Positions 1-11,900 of a stretch of 64,000 nucleotides of DNA are shown piece after piece. The notes beneath the pieces were generated by a model. The model had not been told where the DNA came from, made no database searches, and saw only the letters and a list, made by a program, of their open reading frames with translations. Each line of letters opens with the position of its first letter. Position 1 is the first letter of the stretch. Position numbers and translations under genes: made by a program. The DNA is from Pithys albifrons albifrons. Lineage: Eukaryota > Chordata > Aves > Passeriformes > Thamnophilidae. The stretch covers positions 9,570,806 through 9,634,805 of the forward strand of contig NC_092479.1 of NCBI RefSeq assembly GCF_047495875.1, written 5' to 3'.

Positions 1-189
1 GGTCAATAGGGCCCCATCATTGGCACCTGAGAGCCGAAGGCTGCCGCCTTTTCCCTGGGCGCAAAGCTCGACGGCGCGGGCCACGTGCAGGTCTGGGAAA
101 GTGCCATTTTTCAGCCCAGAATTCCGGACGGACGAAGATTGCTGCCAGGAAAAAAGGGCCAGGACAGAAAGCGATTGCTCCTTTTCTAG
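1..189 (+). repeat. Reference unit of the satellite (numbering used here)
   Basis: First complete unit, used as coordinate frame (positions 1-189). It contains GGGCCC at 9-14, CACGTG at 82-87, GAATTC at 119-124, a T run at 107-111, an A run at 150-155 and CCTTTTC-type pyrimidine tracts at 47-53 and 180-186. Small internal direct repeats are GGACGGAC (126-133), GCCAGGA (144-150 and 158-164) and GATTGCT (about 137-143 and 173-179). The consensus has 12 CpGs. No clear shorter period (for example 21 or 42 bp) underlies it. This particular copy differs from the consensus at A36G and C94T. Confidence 0.95.
82..87 (+). promoter_or_regulatory. CACGTG palindrome (E-box type), one per unit
   Basis: CACGTG at unit positions 82-87, present in most units at 189-bp spacing. 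C84T turns it to CATGTG in some units (for example near 651, 3,107, 7,643, 14,258, 21,251, 28,433 and 37,316). CACGTG is the established core site for bHLH-zipper factors of the USF/MYC/MAX type in animals and G-box factors in plants. Binding here is inference; the motif may be chance fixed by homogenisation. Confidence 0.35.
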
Positions 190-2708
190 GGTCAATAGGG
201 CCCCATCATTGGCACCTGAGAGCCAAAGGCTGCCGCCTTTTCCCTGGGCGCAAAGCTCGACGGCGCGGGCCACGTGCAGGTCCGGGAAAGTGCCATTTTT
301 CAGCCCAGAATTCCGGACGGACGAAGATTGGTGCCAGGAAAAAAGGGCCAGGACAGAAAGCCATTGCTCCTTTTCTAGGGTCAATAGGGCCCCATCATTG
401 GCACCTGAGAGCCAAAGGCTGCCGCCTTTTCCCTGGGCGCAAAGCTCGACGGCGCGGGCCACGTGCAGGTCCGGGAAAGTGCCATTTTTCAGCCCAGAAT
501 TCCGGACGGACGAAGATTGGTGCCAGGAAAAAAGGGCCAGGACAGAAAGCCATTGCTCCTTTTCTAGGGTCAATAGGGCCCCATCATTGGCACCTGAGAG
601 CCAAAGGCTGCCGCCTTTTCCCTGGGCGCAAAGCTCGACGGCGCGGGCCATGTGCAGGTCCGGGAAAGTGCCATTTTTCAGCCCAGAATTCCGGATGGAC
701 GAAGATTGCTGCCAGGAAAAAAGGGCCAGGACAGAAAGCGATTGCTCCTTTTCTAGGGTCAATAGGGCCCCATCATTGGCACCCGAGAGCCAAAGGCTGC
801 CGCCTTTTCCCTGGGCGCAAAGCTCGACGGCGCGGGCCACGTGCAGGTCCGGGAAAGTGCCATTTTTCAGCCCAGAATTCCGGACGGACGAAGATTGCTG
901 CCAGGAAAAAAGGGCCAGGACAGAAAGCGATTGCTCCTTTTCTAGGGTCAATAGGGCCCCATCATTGGCACCTGAGAGCCAAAGGCTGCCGCCTTTTCCC
1001 TTGGCACAAAGCTTGACGGCGCGGGCCACGTGCAGGTCCGGGAAAGTGCCATTTTTCAGCCCAGAATTCCGGACGGACGAAGATTGGTGCCAGGAAAAAA
1101 GGGCCAGGACAGAAAGCGATTGCTCCTTTTCTAGGGTCAATAGGGCCCCATCATTGGCACCTGAGAGCCGAAGGCTGCCGCCTTTTCCCTGGGCGCAAAG
1201 CTCGACGGCGCGAGCCATGTGCAGGTCCGGGAAAGTGCCATTTTTCAGCCCAGAATTCCGGACGGACGAAGATTGCTGCCAGGAAAAAAGGGCCAGGACA
1301 GAAAGCGATTGCTCCTTTTCTAGGGTCAATAGGGCCCCATCATTGGCACCCGAGAGCCAAAGGCTGCCGCCTTTTCCCTGAGCGCAAAGCTCGACGGCGC
1401 GGGCCACGTGCAGGTCCGGGAAAGTGCCATTTTTCAGCCCAGAATTCCGGACGGACGAAGATTGCTGCCAGGAAAAAAGGGCCAGGACAGAAAGCCATTG
1501 CTCCTTTTCTAGGGTCAATAGGGCCCCATCATTGGCACCTGAGAGCCAAAGGCTGCCGCCTTTTCCCTGGGCGCCAAGCTCGACGGCGCGGGCCACGTGC
1601 AGGTCCGGGAAAGTGCCATTATTCAGCCCAGAATTCCGGACGGACGAAGATTGGTGCCAGGAAAAAAGGGCCAGGACAGAAAGCGATTGCTCCTTTTCTA
1701 GGGTCAATAGGGCCCCATCATTGGCACCTGAGAGCCAAAGGCTGCCGCCTTTTCCCTGGGCGCAAAGCTCGACGGCGCGGGCCACGTGCAGGTCCGGGAA
1801 AGTGCCATTTTTCAGCCCAGAATTCCGGACGGACGAAGATTGCTGCCAGGAAAAAAGGGCCAGGACAGAAAGCGATTGCTCCTTTTCTAGGGTCAATAGG
1901 GCCCCATCATTGGCACCTGAGAGCCAAAGGCTGCCGCCTTTTCCCTGGGCGCAAAGCTCGACGGCGCGGGCCACGTGCAGGTCCGGGAAAGTGCCATTTT
2001 TCAGCCCAGAATTCCGGACGGACGAAGATTGGTGCCAGGAAAAAAGGGCCAGGACAGAAAGCGATTGCTCCTTTTCTAGGGTCAATAGGGCCCCATCATT
2101 GGCACCCGAGAGCCAAAGGCTGCCGCCTTTTCCCTGGGCGCAAAGCTCGACGGCGCGGGCCACGTGCAGGTCCGGGAAAGTGCCATTATTCAGCCCAGAA
2201 TTCCGGACGGACGAAGATTGCTGCCAGGAAAAAAGGGCCAGGACAGAAAGCGATTGCTCCTTTTCTAGGGTCAATAGGGCCCCATCATTGGCACCTGAGA
2301 GCCAAAGGCTGCCGCCTTTTCCCTGGGCGCAAAGCTCGACGGCGCGGGCCACGTGCAGGTCCGGGAAAGTGCCATTTTTCAGCCCAGAGTTTTGGACGGA
2401 CGAAGATTGCTGCCAGGAAAAAAGGGCCAGGACAGAAAGCCATTGCTCCTTTTCTAGGGTCAATAGGGCCCCATCATTGGCACCTGAGAGCCAAAGGCTG
2501 CCGCCTTTTCCCTGGGCGCAAAGCTCGACGGCGCGGGCCACGTGCAGGTCCGGGAAAGTGCCATTTTTCAGCCCAGAATTCCGGACGGACGAAGATTGCT
2601 GCCAGGAAAAAAGGGCCAGGACAGAAAGCGATTGCTCCTTTTCTAGGGTCAATAGGGCCCCATCATTGGCACGTGAGAGCCAAAGGCTGCCGCCTTTTCC
2701 CTGGGCGT

Positions 2709-5543
2709 AAAGCTCGACGGCGCGGGCCACGTGCAGGTCCGGGAAAGTGCCATTTTTCAGCCCAGAATTCCGGACGGACGAAGATTGCTGCCAGGAAAAA
2801 AGGGCCAGGACAGAAAGCGATTGCTCCTTTTCTAGGGTCAATAGGGCCCCATCATTGGCACCCGAGAGCCAAAGGCTGCCGCCTTTTCCCTGGGCGCAAA
2901 GCTCGACGGCGCGGGCCACGTGCAGGTCCGGGAAAGTGCCATTTTTCAGCCCAGAATTCCGGACGGACGAAGATTGCTGCCAGGAAAAAAGGGCCAGGAC
3001 AGAAAGCGATTGCTCCTTTTCTAGGGTCAATAGGGCCCCATCATTGGCACCTGAGAGCCAAAGGCTGCCGCCTTTTCCCTGGGCGCAAAGCTCGACGGCG
3101 CGGGCCATGTGCAGGTCCGGGAAAGTGCCATTTTTCAGCCCAGAATTCCGGACGGACGAAGATTGCTGCCAGGAAAAAAGGGCCAGGACAGAAAGCGATT
3201 GCTCCTTTTCTAGGGTCAATAGGGCCCCATCATTGGCACCTGAGAGCCAAAGGCTGCCGCCTTTTCCCTGGGCGCAAAGCTCGACGGCGCGGGCCACGTG
3301 CAGGTCCGGGAAAGTGCCATTTTTCAGCCCAGAATTCCGGACGGACGAAGATTGCTGCCAGGAAAAAAGGGCCAGGACAGAAAGCCATTGCTCCTTTTCT
3401 AGGGTCAATAGGGCCCCATCATTGGCACCTGAGAGCCAAAGGCTGCCGCCTTTTCCCTGGGCGCAAAGCTCGACGGCGCGGGCCACATGCAGGTCCGGGA
3501 AAGTGCCATTTTTCAGCCCAGAATTTTGGACGGACGAAGATTGCTGCCAGGAAAAAAGGGCCAGGACAGAAAGCCATTGCTCCTTTTCTAGGGTCAATAG
3601 GGCCCCATCATTGGCACCTGAGAGCCAAAGGCTGCCGCCTTGTCCCTGGGCGCAAAGCTCGACGGCGCGGGCCACGTGCAGGTCCGGGAAAGTGCCATTT
3701 TTCAGCCCAGAATTCCGGACGGACGAAGATTGCTGCCAGGAAAAAAAGGCCAGGACAGAAAGCCATTGCTCCTTTTCTAGGGTCAATAGGGCCCCATCAT
3801 TGGCACCTGAGAGCCAAAGGCTGCCGCCTTTTCCCTGGGCGCAAAGCTCGACGGCGCGGGCCACGTGCAGGTCCGGGAAAGTGCCATTTTTCAGCCCAGA
3901 ATTCCGGACGGACGAAGATTGCTGCCAGGAAAAATGGGCCAGGACAGAAAGCCATTGCTCCTTTTCTAGGGTCAATAGGGCCCCATCATTGGCACCTGAG
4001 AGCCAAAGGCTGCCGCCTTTTCCCTGGGCGCAAAGCTCGACGGCGCGGGCCACGTGCAGGTCCGGGAAAGTGCCATTTTTCAGCCCAGAATTCCGGACGG
4101 ACGAAGATTGCTGCCAGGAAAAAAGGGCCAGGACAGAAAGCCATTGCTCCTTTTCTAGGGTCAATAGGGCCCCATCATTGGCACCTGAGAGCCAAAGGCT
4201 GCCGCCTTTTCCCTGGGCGCAAAGCTCGACGGCGCGGGCCACGTGCAGGTCCGGGAAAGTGCCATTTTTCAGCCCAGAATTCCGGACGGACGAAGATTGC
4301 TGCCAGGAAAAAAGGGCCAGGACAGAAAGCGATTGCTCCTTTTCTAGGGTCAATAAGGCCCCATCATTGGCACCTGAGAGCCAAAGGCTGCCGCCTTTTC
4401 CCTGGGCGCAAAGCTCGACGGCGCGGGCCACGTGCAGGTCCGGGAAAGTGCCATTTTTCAGCCCAGAATTCCGGACGGACGAAGATTGCTGCCAGGAAAA
4501 AAGGGCCAGGACAGAAAGCGATTGCTCCTTTTCTAGGGTCAATAGGGCCCCATCATTGGCACCTGAGAGCCAAAGGCTGCCGCCTTTTCCCTGGGCACAA
4601 AGCTCGACGGCGCGGGCCACGTGCAGGTCCGGGAAAGTGCCATTTTTCAGCCCAGAATTTTGGACGGACGAAGATTGCTGCCAGGAAAAAAGGGCCAGGA
4701 CAGAAAGCCATTGCTCCTTTTCTAGGGTCAATAGGGCCCCATCATTGGCACCTGAGAGCCAAAGGCTGCCGCCTTTTCCCTGGGCGCAAAGCTCGACGGC
4801 GCGGGCCACGTGCAGGTCCGGGAAAGTGCCATTTTTCAGCCCAGAATTCCGGACGGACGAAGATTCCTGCCAGGAAAAAAGGGCCAGGACAGAAAGCCAT
4901 TGCTCCTTTTCTAGGGTCAATAGGGCCCCATCATTGGCACCTGAGAGCCAAAGGCTGCCGCCTTTTCCCTGGGCGCAAAGCTCGACGGCGCGGGCCACGT
5001 GCAGGTCCGGGAAAGTGCCATTTTTCAGCCCAGAATTCCGGACGGACGAAGATTGCTGCCAGGAAAAAAGGGCCAGGACAGAAAGCGATTGCTCCTTTTC
5101 TAGGGTCAATAGGGCCCCATCATTGGCACCTGAGAGCCAAAGGCTGCCGCCTTTTCCCTGGGCGCAAAGCTCGACGGCGCGGGCCACGTGCAGGTCCGGG
5201 AAAGTGCCATTTTTCAGCCCAGAATTCCGGACGGACGAAGATTGCTGCCAGGAAAAAAGGGCCAGGACAGAAAGCCATTGCTCCTTTTCTAGGGTCAATA
5301 GGGCCCCATCATTGGCACCTGAGAGCCAAAGGCTGCCGCCTTTTCCCTGGGCGCAAAGCTCGACGGCGCGGGCCACGTGCAGGTCCGGGAAAGTGCCATT
5401 TTTCAGCCCAGAATTCCGGACGGACGAAGATTGCTGCCAGGAAAAAAGGGCCAGGACAGAAAGCCATTGCTCCTTTTCTAGGGTCAATAGGGCCCCATCA
5501 TTGGCACCTGAGAGCCAAAGGCTGCCGCCTTTTCCCTGGGCGT
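2709..5543 (+). repeat. 15-unit higher-order repeat block
   Basis: Bounded by C62T marker units (CGTAAAG) at 2,708 and 5,543. Internal order: CCATGTG in unit 3, AATTTTGG plus CCTTGTCCC around unit 5, AAAAATGGG in unit 7, AATAAGG in unit 9, AATTTTGG in unit 11, TTCCTGCC in unit 12. It equals the 16-unit block at 23,310-26,333 with one unit missing after unit 11. Confidence 0.85.
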
Positions 5544-8500
5544 AAAGCTCGACGGCGCGGGCCACGTGCAGGTCCGGGAAAGTGCCATTTTTCAGCCCAG
5601 AATTCCGGACGGACGAAGATTGCTGCCAGGAAAAAAGGGCCAGGATAGAAAGCGATTGCTCCTTTTCTAGGGTCAATAGGGCCCCATCATTGGCACCTGA
5701 GAGCCAAAGGCTGCCGCCTTTTCCCTGGGCGCAAAGCTCGACGGCGCGGGCCACGTGCAGGTCCGGGAAAGTGCCATTTTTCAGCCCAGAATTCCGGACG
5801 GACGAAGATTGCTGCCAGGAAAAAAGGGCCAGGACAGAAAGCCATTGCTCCTTTTCTAGGGTCAATAGGGCCCCATCATTGGCACCCGAGAGCCAAAGGC
5901 TGCCGCCTTTTCCCTGGGCGCAAAGCTCGACGGCGCGGGCCACGTGCAGGTCCGGGAAAGTGCCATTTTTCAGCCCAGAATTCCGGACGGACGAAGATTG
6001 CTGCCAGGAAAAAAGGGCCAGGACAGAAAGCGATTGCTCCTTTTCTAGGGTCAATAGGGCCCCATCATTGGCACCTGAGAGCCAAAGGCTGCCGCCTTTT
6101 CCCTGGGCGCAAAGCTCGACGGCGCGGGCCACGTGCAGGTCCGGGAAAGTGCCATTTTTCAGCCCAGAATTCCGGACGGACGAAGATTGCTGCCAGGAAA
6201 AAAGGGCCAGGACAGAAAGCCATTGCTCCTTTTCTAGGGTCAATAGGGCCCCATCATTGGCACCTGAGAGCCAAAGGCTGCCGCCTTTTCCCTGGGCGCA
6301 AAGCTCGACGGCGCGGGCCACGTGCAGGTCCGGGAAAGTGCCATTTTTCAGCCCAGAATTCCGGACGGACGAAGATTGCTGCCAGGAAAAAAGGGCCAGG
6401 ACAGAAAGCGATTGCTCCTTTTCTAGGGTCAATAGGGCCCCATCATTGGCACCTGAGAGCCAAAGGCTGCCGCCTTTTCCCTGGGCGCAAAGCTCGACGG
6501 CGCGGGCCACGTGCAGGTCCGGGAAAGTGCCATTTTTCAGCCCAGAATTCCGGACGGACGAAGATTGCTGCCAGGAAAAAAGGGCCAGGACAGAAAGCGA
6601 TTGCTCCTTTTCTAGGGTCAATAGGGCCCCATCATTGGCACCTGAGAGCCAAAGGCTGCCGCCTTTTCCCTGGGCGCAAAGCTCGACGGCGCGGGCCACG
6701 TGCAGGTCCGGGAAAGTGCCATTTTTCAGCCCAGAATTCCGGACGGACGAAGATTGCTGCCAGGAAAAAAGGGCCAGGACAGAAAGCGATTGCTCCTTTT
6801 CTAGGGTCAATAGGGCCCCATCATTGGCACCTGAGAGCCAAAGGCTGCCGCCTTTTCCCTGGGCGCAAAGCTCGACGGCGCGGGCCACGTGCAGGTCCGG
6901 GAAAGTGCCATTTTTCAGCCCAGAATTTTGGACGGACGAAGATTGCTGCCAGGAAAAAAGGGCCAGGACAGAAAGCCATTGCTCCTTTTCTAGGGTCAAT
7001 AGGGCCCCATCATTGGCACCTGAGAGCCAAAGGCTGCCGCCTTTTCCCTGGGCGCAAAGCTCGACGGCGCGGGCCACGTGCAGGTCCGGGAAAGTGCCAT
7101 TTTTCAGCCCAGAATTCCGGACGGACGAAGATTGCTGCCAGGAAAAAAGGGCCAGGACAGAAAGCGATTGCTCCTTTTCTAGGGTCAATAGGGCCCCATC
7201 ATTGGCACCCGAGAGCCAAAGGCTGCCGCCTTTTCCCTGGGCGCAAAGCTCGACGGCGCGGGCCACGTGCAGGTCCGGGAAAGTGCCATTTTTCAGCCCA
7301 GAATTCCGGACGGACGAAGATTGCTGCCAGGAAAAAAGGGCCAGGACAGAAAGCGATTGCTCCTTTTCTAGGGTCAATAGGGCCCCATCATTGGCACCCG
7401 AGAGCCAAAGGCTGCCGCCTTTTCCCTGGGCGCAAAGCTCGACGGCGCGGGCCACGTGCAGGTCCGGGAAAGTGCCATTTTTCAGCCCAGAATTCCGGAC
7501 GGACGAAGATTGCTGCCAGGAAAAAAGGGCCAGGACAGAAAGCGATTGCTCCTTTTCTAGGGTCAATAGGGCCCCATCATTGGCACCTGAGAGCCAAAGG
7601 CTGCCGCCTTTTCCCTGGGCGCAAAGCTCGACGGCGCGGGCCATGTGCAGGTCCGGGAAAGTGCCATTTTTCAGCCCAGAATTCCGGACGGACGAAGATT
7701 GCTGCCAGGAGAAAAGGGCCAGGACAGAAAGCGATTGCTCCTTTTCTAGGGTCAATAGGGCCCCATCATTGGCACCTGAGAGCCAAAGGCTGCCGCCTTT
7801 TCCCTGGGCGCAAAGCTCGACGGCGCGGGCCACGTGCAGGTCCGGGAAAGTGCCATTTTTCAGCCCAGAATTCCGGACGGACGAAGATTGCTGCCAGGAA
7901 AAAAGGGCCAGGACAGAAAGCGATTGCTCCTTTTCTAGGGTCAATAGGGCCCCATCATTGGCACCTGAGAGCCAAAGGCTGCCGCCTTTTCCCTGGGCGC
8001 AAAGCTCGACGGCGCGGGCCACGTGCAGGTCCGGGAAAGTGCCATTTTTCAGCCCAGAATTTTGGACGGACGAAGATTGCTGCCAGGAAAAAAGGGCCAG
8101 GACAGAAAGCCATTGCTCCTTTTCTAGGGTCAATAGGGCCCCATCATTGGCACCTGAGAGCCAAAGGCTGCCGCCTTGTCCCTGGGCGCAAAGCTCGACG
8201 GCGCGGGCCACGTGCAGGTCCGGGAAAGTGCCATTTTTCAGCCCAGAATTCCGGACGGACGAAGATTGCTGCCAGGAAAAAAGGGCCAGGACAGAAAGCC
8301 ATTGCTCCTTTTCTAGGGTCAATAGGGCCCCATCATTGGCACCTGAGAGCCAAAGGCTGCCGCCTTTTCCCTGGGTGCAAAGCTCGACGGCGCGGGCCAC
8401 GTGCAGGTCCGGGAAAGTGCCATTTTTCAGCCCAGAATTCCGGACGGACGAAGATTGCTGCCAGGAAAAAAGGGCCAGGACAGAAAGCCATTGCTCCTTT

Positions 8501-8900
8501 TCTAGGGTCAATAGGGCCCCATCATTGGCACCTGAGAGCCAAAGGCTGCCGCCTTTTCCCTGGGCGCAAAGCTCGACGGCGCGGGCCACGTGCAGGTCCG
8601 GGAAAGTGCCATTTTTCAGCCCAGAATTCCGGACGGACGAAGATTGCTGCCAGGAAAAAAGGGCCAGGACAGAAAGCGATTGCTCCTTTTCTAGGGTCAA
8701 TAGGGCCCCATCATTGGCACCTGAGAGCCAAAGGCTGCCGCCTTTTCCCTGGGCGCAAAGCTCGACGGCGCGGGCCATGTGCAGGTCCGGGAAAGTGCCA
8801 TTTTTCAGCCCAGAATTCCGGACGGACGAAGATTGCTGCCAGGAAAAAAGGGCCAGGACAGAAAGCGATTGCTCCTTTTCTAGGGTCAATAAGGCCCCAT

Positions 8901-11900
8901 CATTGGCACCTGAGAGCCAAAGGCTGCCGCCTTTTCCCTGGGCGCAAAGCTCGACGGCGCGGGCCACGTGCAGGTCCGGGAAAGTGCCATTTTTCAGCCC
9001 AGAATTCCGGACGGACGAAGATTGCTGCCAGGAAAAAAGGGCCAGGACAGAAAGCCATTGCTCCTTTTCTAGGGTCAATAGGGCCCCATCATTGGCACCT
9101 GAGAGCCAAAGGCTGCCGCCTTTTCCCTGGGCGCAAAGCTCGACGGCGCGGGCCACGTGCAGGTCCGGGAAAGTGCCATTTTTCAGCCCAGAATTCCGGA
9201 CGGACGAAGATTGCTGCCAGGAAAAAAGGGCCAGGACAGAAAGCGATTGCTCCTTTTCTAGGGTCAATAGGGCCCCATCATTGGCACCTGAGAGCCAAAG
9301 GCTGCCGCCTTTTCCCTGGGCGCAAAGCTCGACGGCGCGGGCCACGTGCAGGTCCGGGAAAGTGCCATTTTTCAGCCCAGAATTCCGGACGGACGAAGAT
9401 TGCTGCCAGGAAAAAAGGGCCAGGACAGAAAGCGATTGCTCCTTTTCTAGGGTCAATAGGGCCCCATCATTGGCACCTGAGAGCCAAAGGCTGCCGCCTT
9501 TTCCCTGAGCGCAAAGCTCGACGGGGCGGGCCACGTGCAGGTCCGGGAAAGTGCCATTTTTCAGCCCAGAATTCCGGACGGACGAAGATTGCTGCCAGGA
9601 AAAAAGGGCCAGGACAGAAAGCGATTGCTCCTTTTCTAGGGTCAATAGGGCCCCATCATTGGCACCTGAGAGCCAAAGGCTGCCGCCTTTTCCCTGGGCG
9701 CAAAGCTCGACGGCGCGGGCCACGTGCAGGTCCGGGAAAGTGCCATTTTTCAGCCCAGAATTCCGGACGGACGAAGATTGCTGCCAGGAAAAAAGGGCCA
9801 GGACAGAAAGCGATTGCTCCTTTTCTAGGGTCAATAGGGCCCCATCATTGGCACCTGAGAGCCAAAGGCTGCCGCCTTTTCCCTGGGCGCAAAGCTCGAC
9901 GGCGCGGGCCACGTGCAGGTCCGGGAAAGTGCCATTTTTCAGCCCAGAATTCCGGACGGACGAAGATTGCTGCCAGGAAAAAAGGGCCAGGACAGAAAGC
10001 CATTGCTCCTTTTCTAGGGTCAATAGGGCCCCATCATTGGCACCTGAGAGCCAAAGGCTGCCGCCTTTTCCCTGAGCGCAAAGCTCGACGGGGCGGGCCA
10101 CGTGCAGGTCCGGGAAAGTGCCATTTTTCAGCCCAGAATTCCGGACGGACGAAGATTGCTGCCAGGAAAAAAGGGCCAGGACAGAAAGCGATTGCTCCTT
10201 TTCTAGGGTCAATAGGGCCCCATCATTGGCACCTGAGAGCCAAAGGCTGCCGCCTTTTCCCTGGGCGCAAAGCTCGACGGCGCGGGCCACGTGCAGGTCC
10301 GGGAAAGTGCCATTTTTCAGCCCAGAATTCCGGACGGACGAAGATTGCTGCCAGGAAAAAAGGGCCAGGACAGAAAGCGATTGCTCCTTTTCTAGGGTCA
10401 ATAGGGCCCCATCATTGGCACCTGAGAGCCAAAGGCTGCCGCCTTTTCCCTGGGCGCAAAGCTCGACGGCGCGGGCCACGTGCAGGTCCGGGAAAGTGCC
10501 ATTTTTCAGCCCAGAATTCCGGACGGACGAAGATTGGTGCCAGGAAAAAAGGGCCAGGACAGAAAGCCATTGCTCCTTTTCTAGGGTCAATAGGGCCCCA
10601 TCATTGGCACCCGAGAGCCAAAGGCTGCCGCCTTTTCCCTGGGCGCAAAGCTCGACGGCGCGGGCCACGTGCAGGTCCGGGAAAGTGCCATTTTTCAGCC
10701 CAGAATTCCGGACGGACGAAGATTGGTGCCAGGAAAAAAGGGCCAGGACAGAAAGCCATTGCTCCTTTTCTAGGGTCAATAGGGCCCCATCATTGGCACC
10801 TGAGAGCCAAAGGCTGCCGCCTTTTCCCTGGGCGCAAAGCTCGACGGCGCGAGCCACGTGCAGGTCCGGGAAAGTGCCATTTTTCAGCCCAGAATTCCGG
10901 ACGGACGAAGATTGCTGCCAGGAAAAAAGGGCCAGGACAGAAAGCGATTGCTCCTTTTCTAGGGTCAATAGGGCCCCATCATTGGCACCCGAGAGCCAAA
11001 GGCTGCCGCCTTTTCCCTGGGCGCAAAGCTCGACGGCGCGGGCCACGTGCAGGTCCGGGAAAGTGCCATTTTTCAGCCCAGAATTCCGGACGGACGAAGA
11101 TTGCTGCCAGGAAAAAAGGGCCAGGACAGAAAGCGATTGCTCCTTTTCTAGGGTCAATAGGGCCCCATCATTGGCACCCGAGAGCCAAAGGCTGCCGCCT
11201 TTTCCCTGGGCGCAAAGCTCGACGGCGCGGGCCACGTGCAGGTCCGGGAAAGTGCCATTTTTCAGCCCAGAATTCCGGACGGACGAAGATTGCTGCCAGG
11301 AAAAAAGGGCCAGGACAGAAAGCGATTGCTCCTTTTCTAGGGTCAATAGGGCCCCATCATTGGCACCCGAGAGCCAAAGGCTGCCGCCTTTTCCCTGGGC
11401 GCAAAGCTCGACGGCGCGGGCCACGTGCAGGTCCGGGAAAGTGCCATTTTTCAGCCCAGAATTCCGGACGGACGAAGATTGGTGCCAGGAAAAAAGGGCC
11501 AGGACAGAAAGCGATTGCTCCTTTTCTAGGGTCAATAGGGCCCCATCATTGGCACCCGAGAGCCAAAGGCTGCCGCCTTTTCCCTGGGCGCAAAGCTCGA
11601 CGGCGCGGGCCACGTGCAGGTCCGGGAAAGTGCCATTTTTCAGCCCAGAATTCCGGACGGACGAAGATTGCTGCCAGGAAAAAAGGGCCAGGACAGAAAG
11701 CCATTGCTCCTTTTCTAGGGTCAATAGGGCCCCATCATTGGCACCCGAGAGCCGAAGGCTGCCGCCTTTTCCCTGAGCGCAAAGCTCGACGGCGCGGGCC
11801 ACGTGCAGGTCCGGGAAAGTGCCATTTTTCAGCCCAGAATTCCGGACGGACGAAGATTGCTGCCAGGAAAAAAGGGCCAGGACAGAAAGCGATTGCTCCT

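Larger units (their letters stand above)
1..8900 (+). repeat. Segmental duplication inside the array, copy 1
   Basis: Shares the order of rare variants with 20,602-~29,690. Matching landmarks: A36G plus C94T in the first unit (1 and 20,602), a unit with HindIII AAGCTT (1,009 and 21,610), GGATGGAC (about 690 and 21,290), GCGCCAAG (about 1,575 and 22,175), C62T (2,708 and 23,309), CCTTGTCCC (about 3,640 and 24,240) and AATAAGG near 8,890/29,680. The offset is 20,601 bp (109 units) up to about 4.8 kb and 20,790 bp (110 units) after it. The left edge lies before the window; the right edge is estimated from where variant order stops matching. Confidence 0.88.

Noticed and set aside
1..189. CENP-B box in the unit
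   Set aside because: The nearest match is on the minus strand at about 120-138 (TTCGTCCGTCCGGAA). It has the TTCG part but lacks the required A and CGGG at the fixed spacing, so it does not meet the established motif.
1..189. Shorter ancestral period of 21 or 42 bp (189 = 9 x 21)
   Set aside because: Writing the unit in rows of 21 showed no column similarity. Only short internal repeats (GGAC, GCCAGGA, GATTGCT) are visible.
1009..1014. HindIII site AAGCTT as a special element (also at 21,610)
   Set aside because: It is one C69T substitution in a divergent unit, present twice only because of the 20.6-kb duplication; useful as a landmark, not a functional site.
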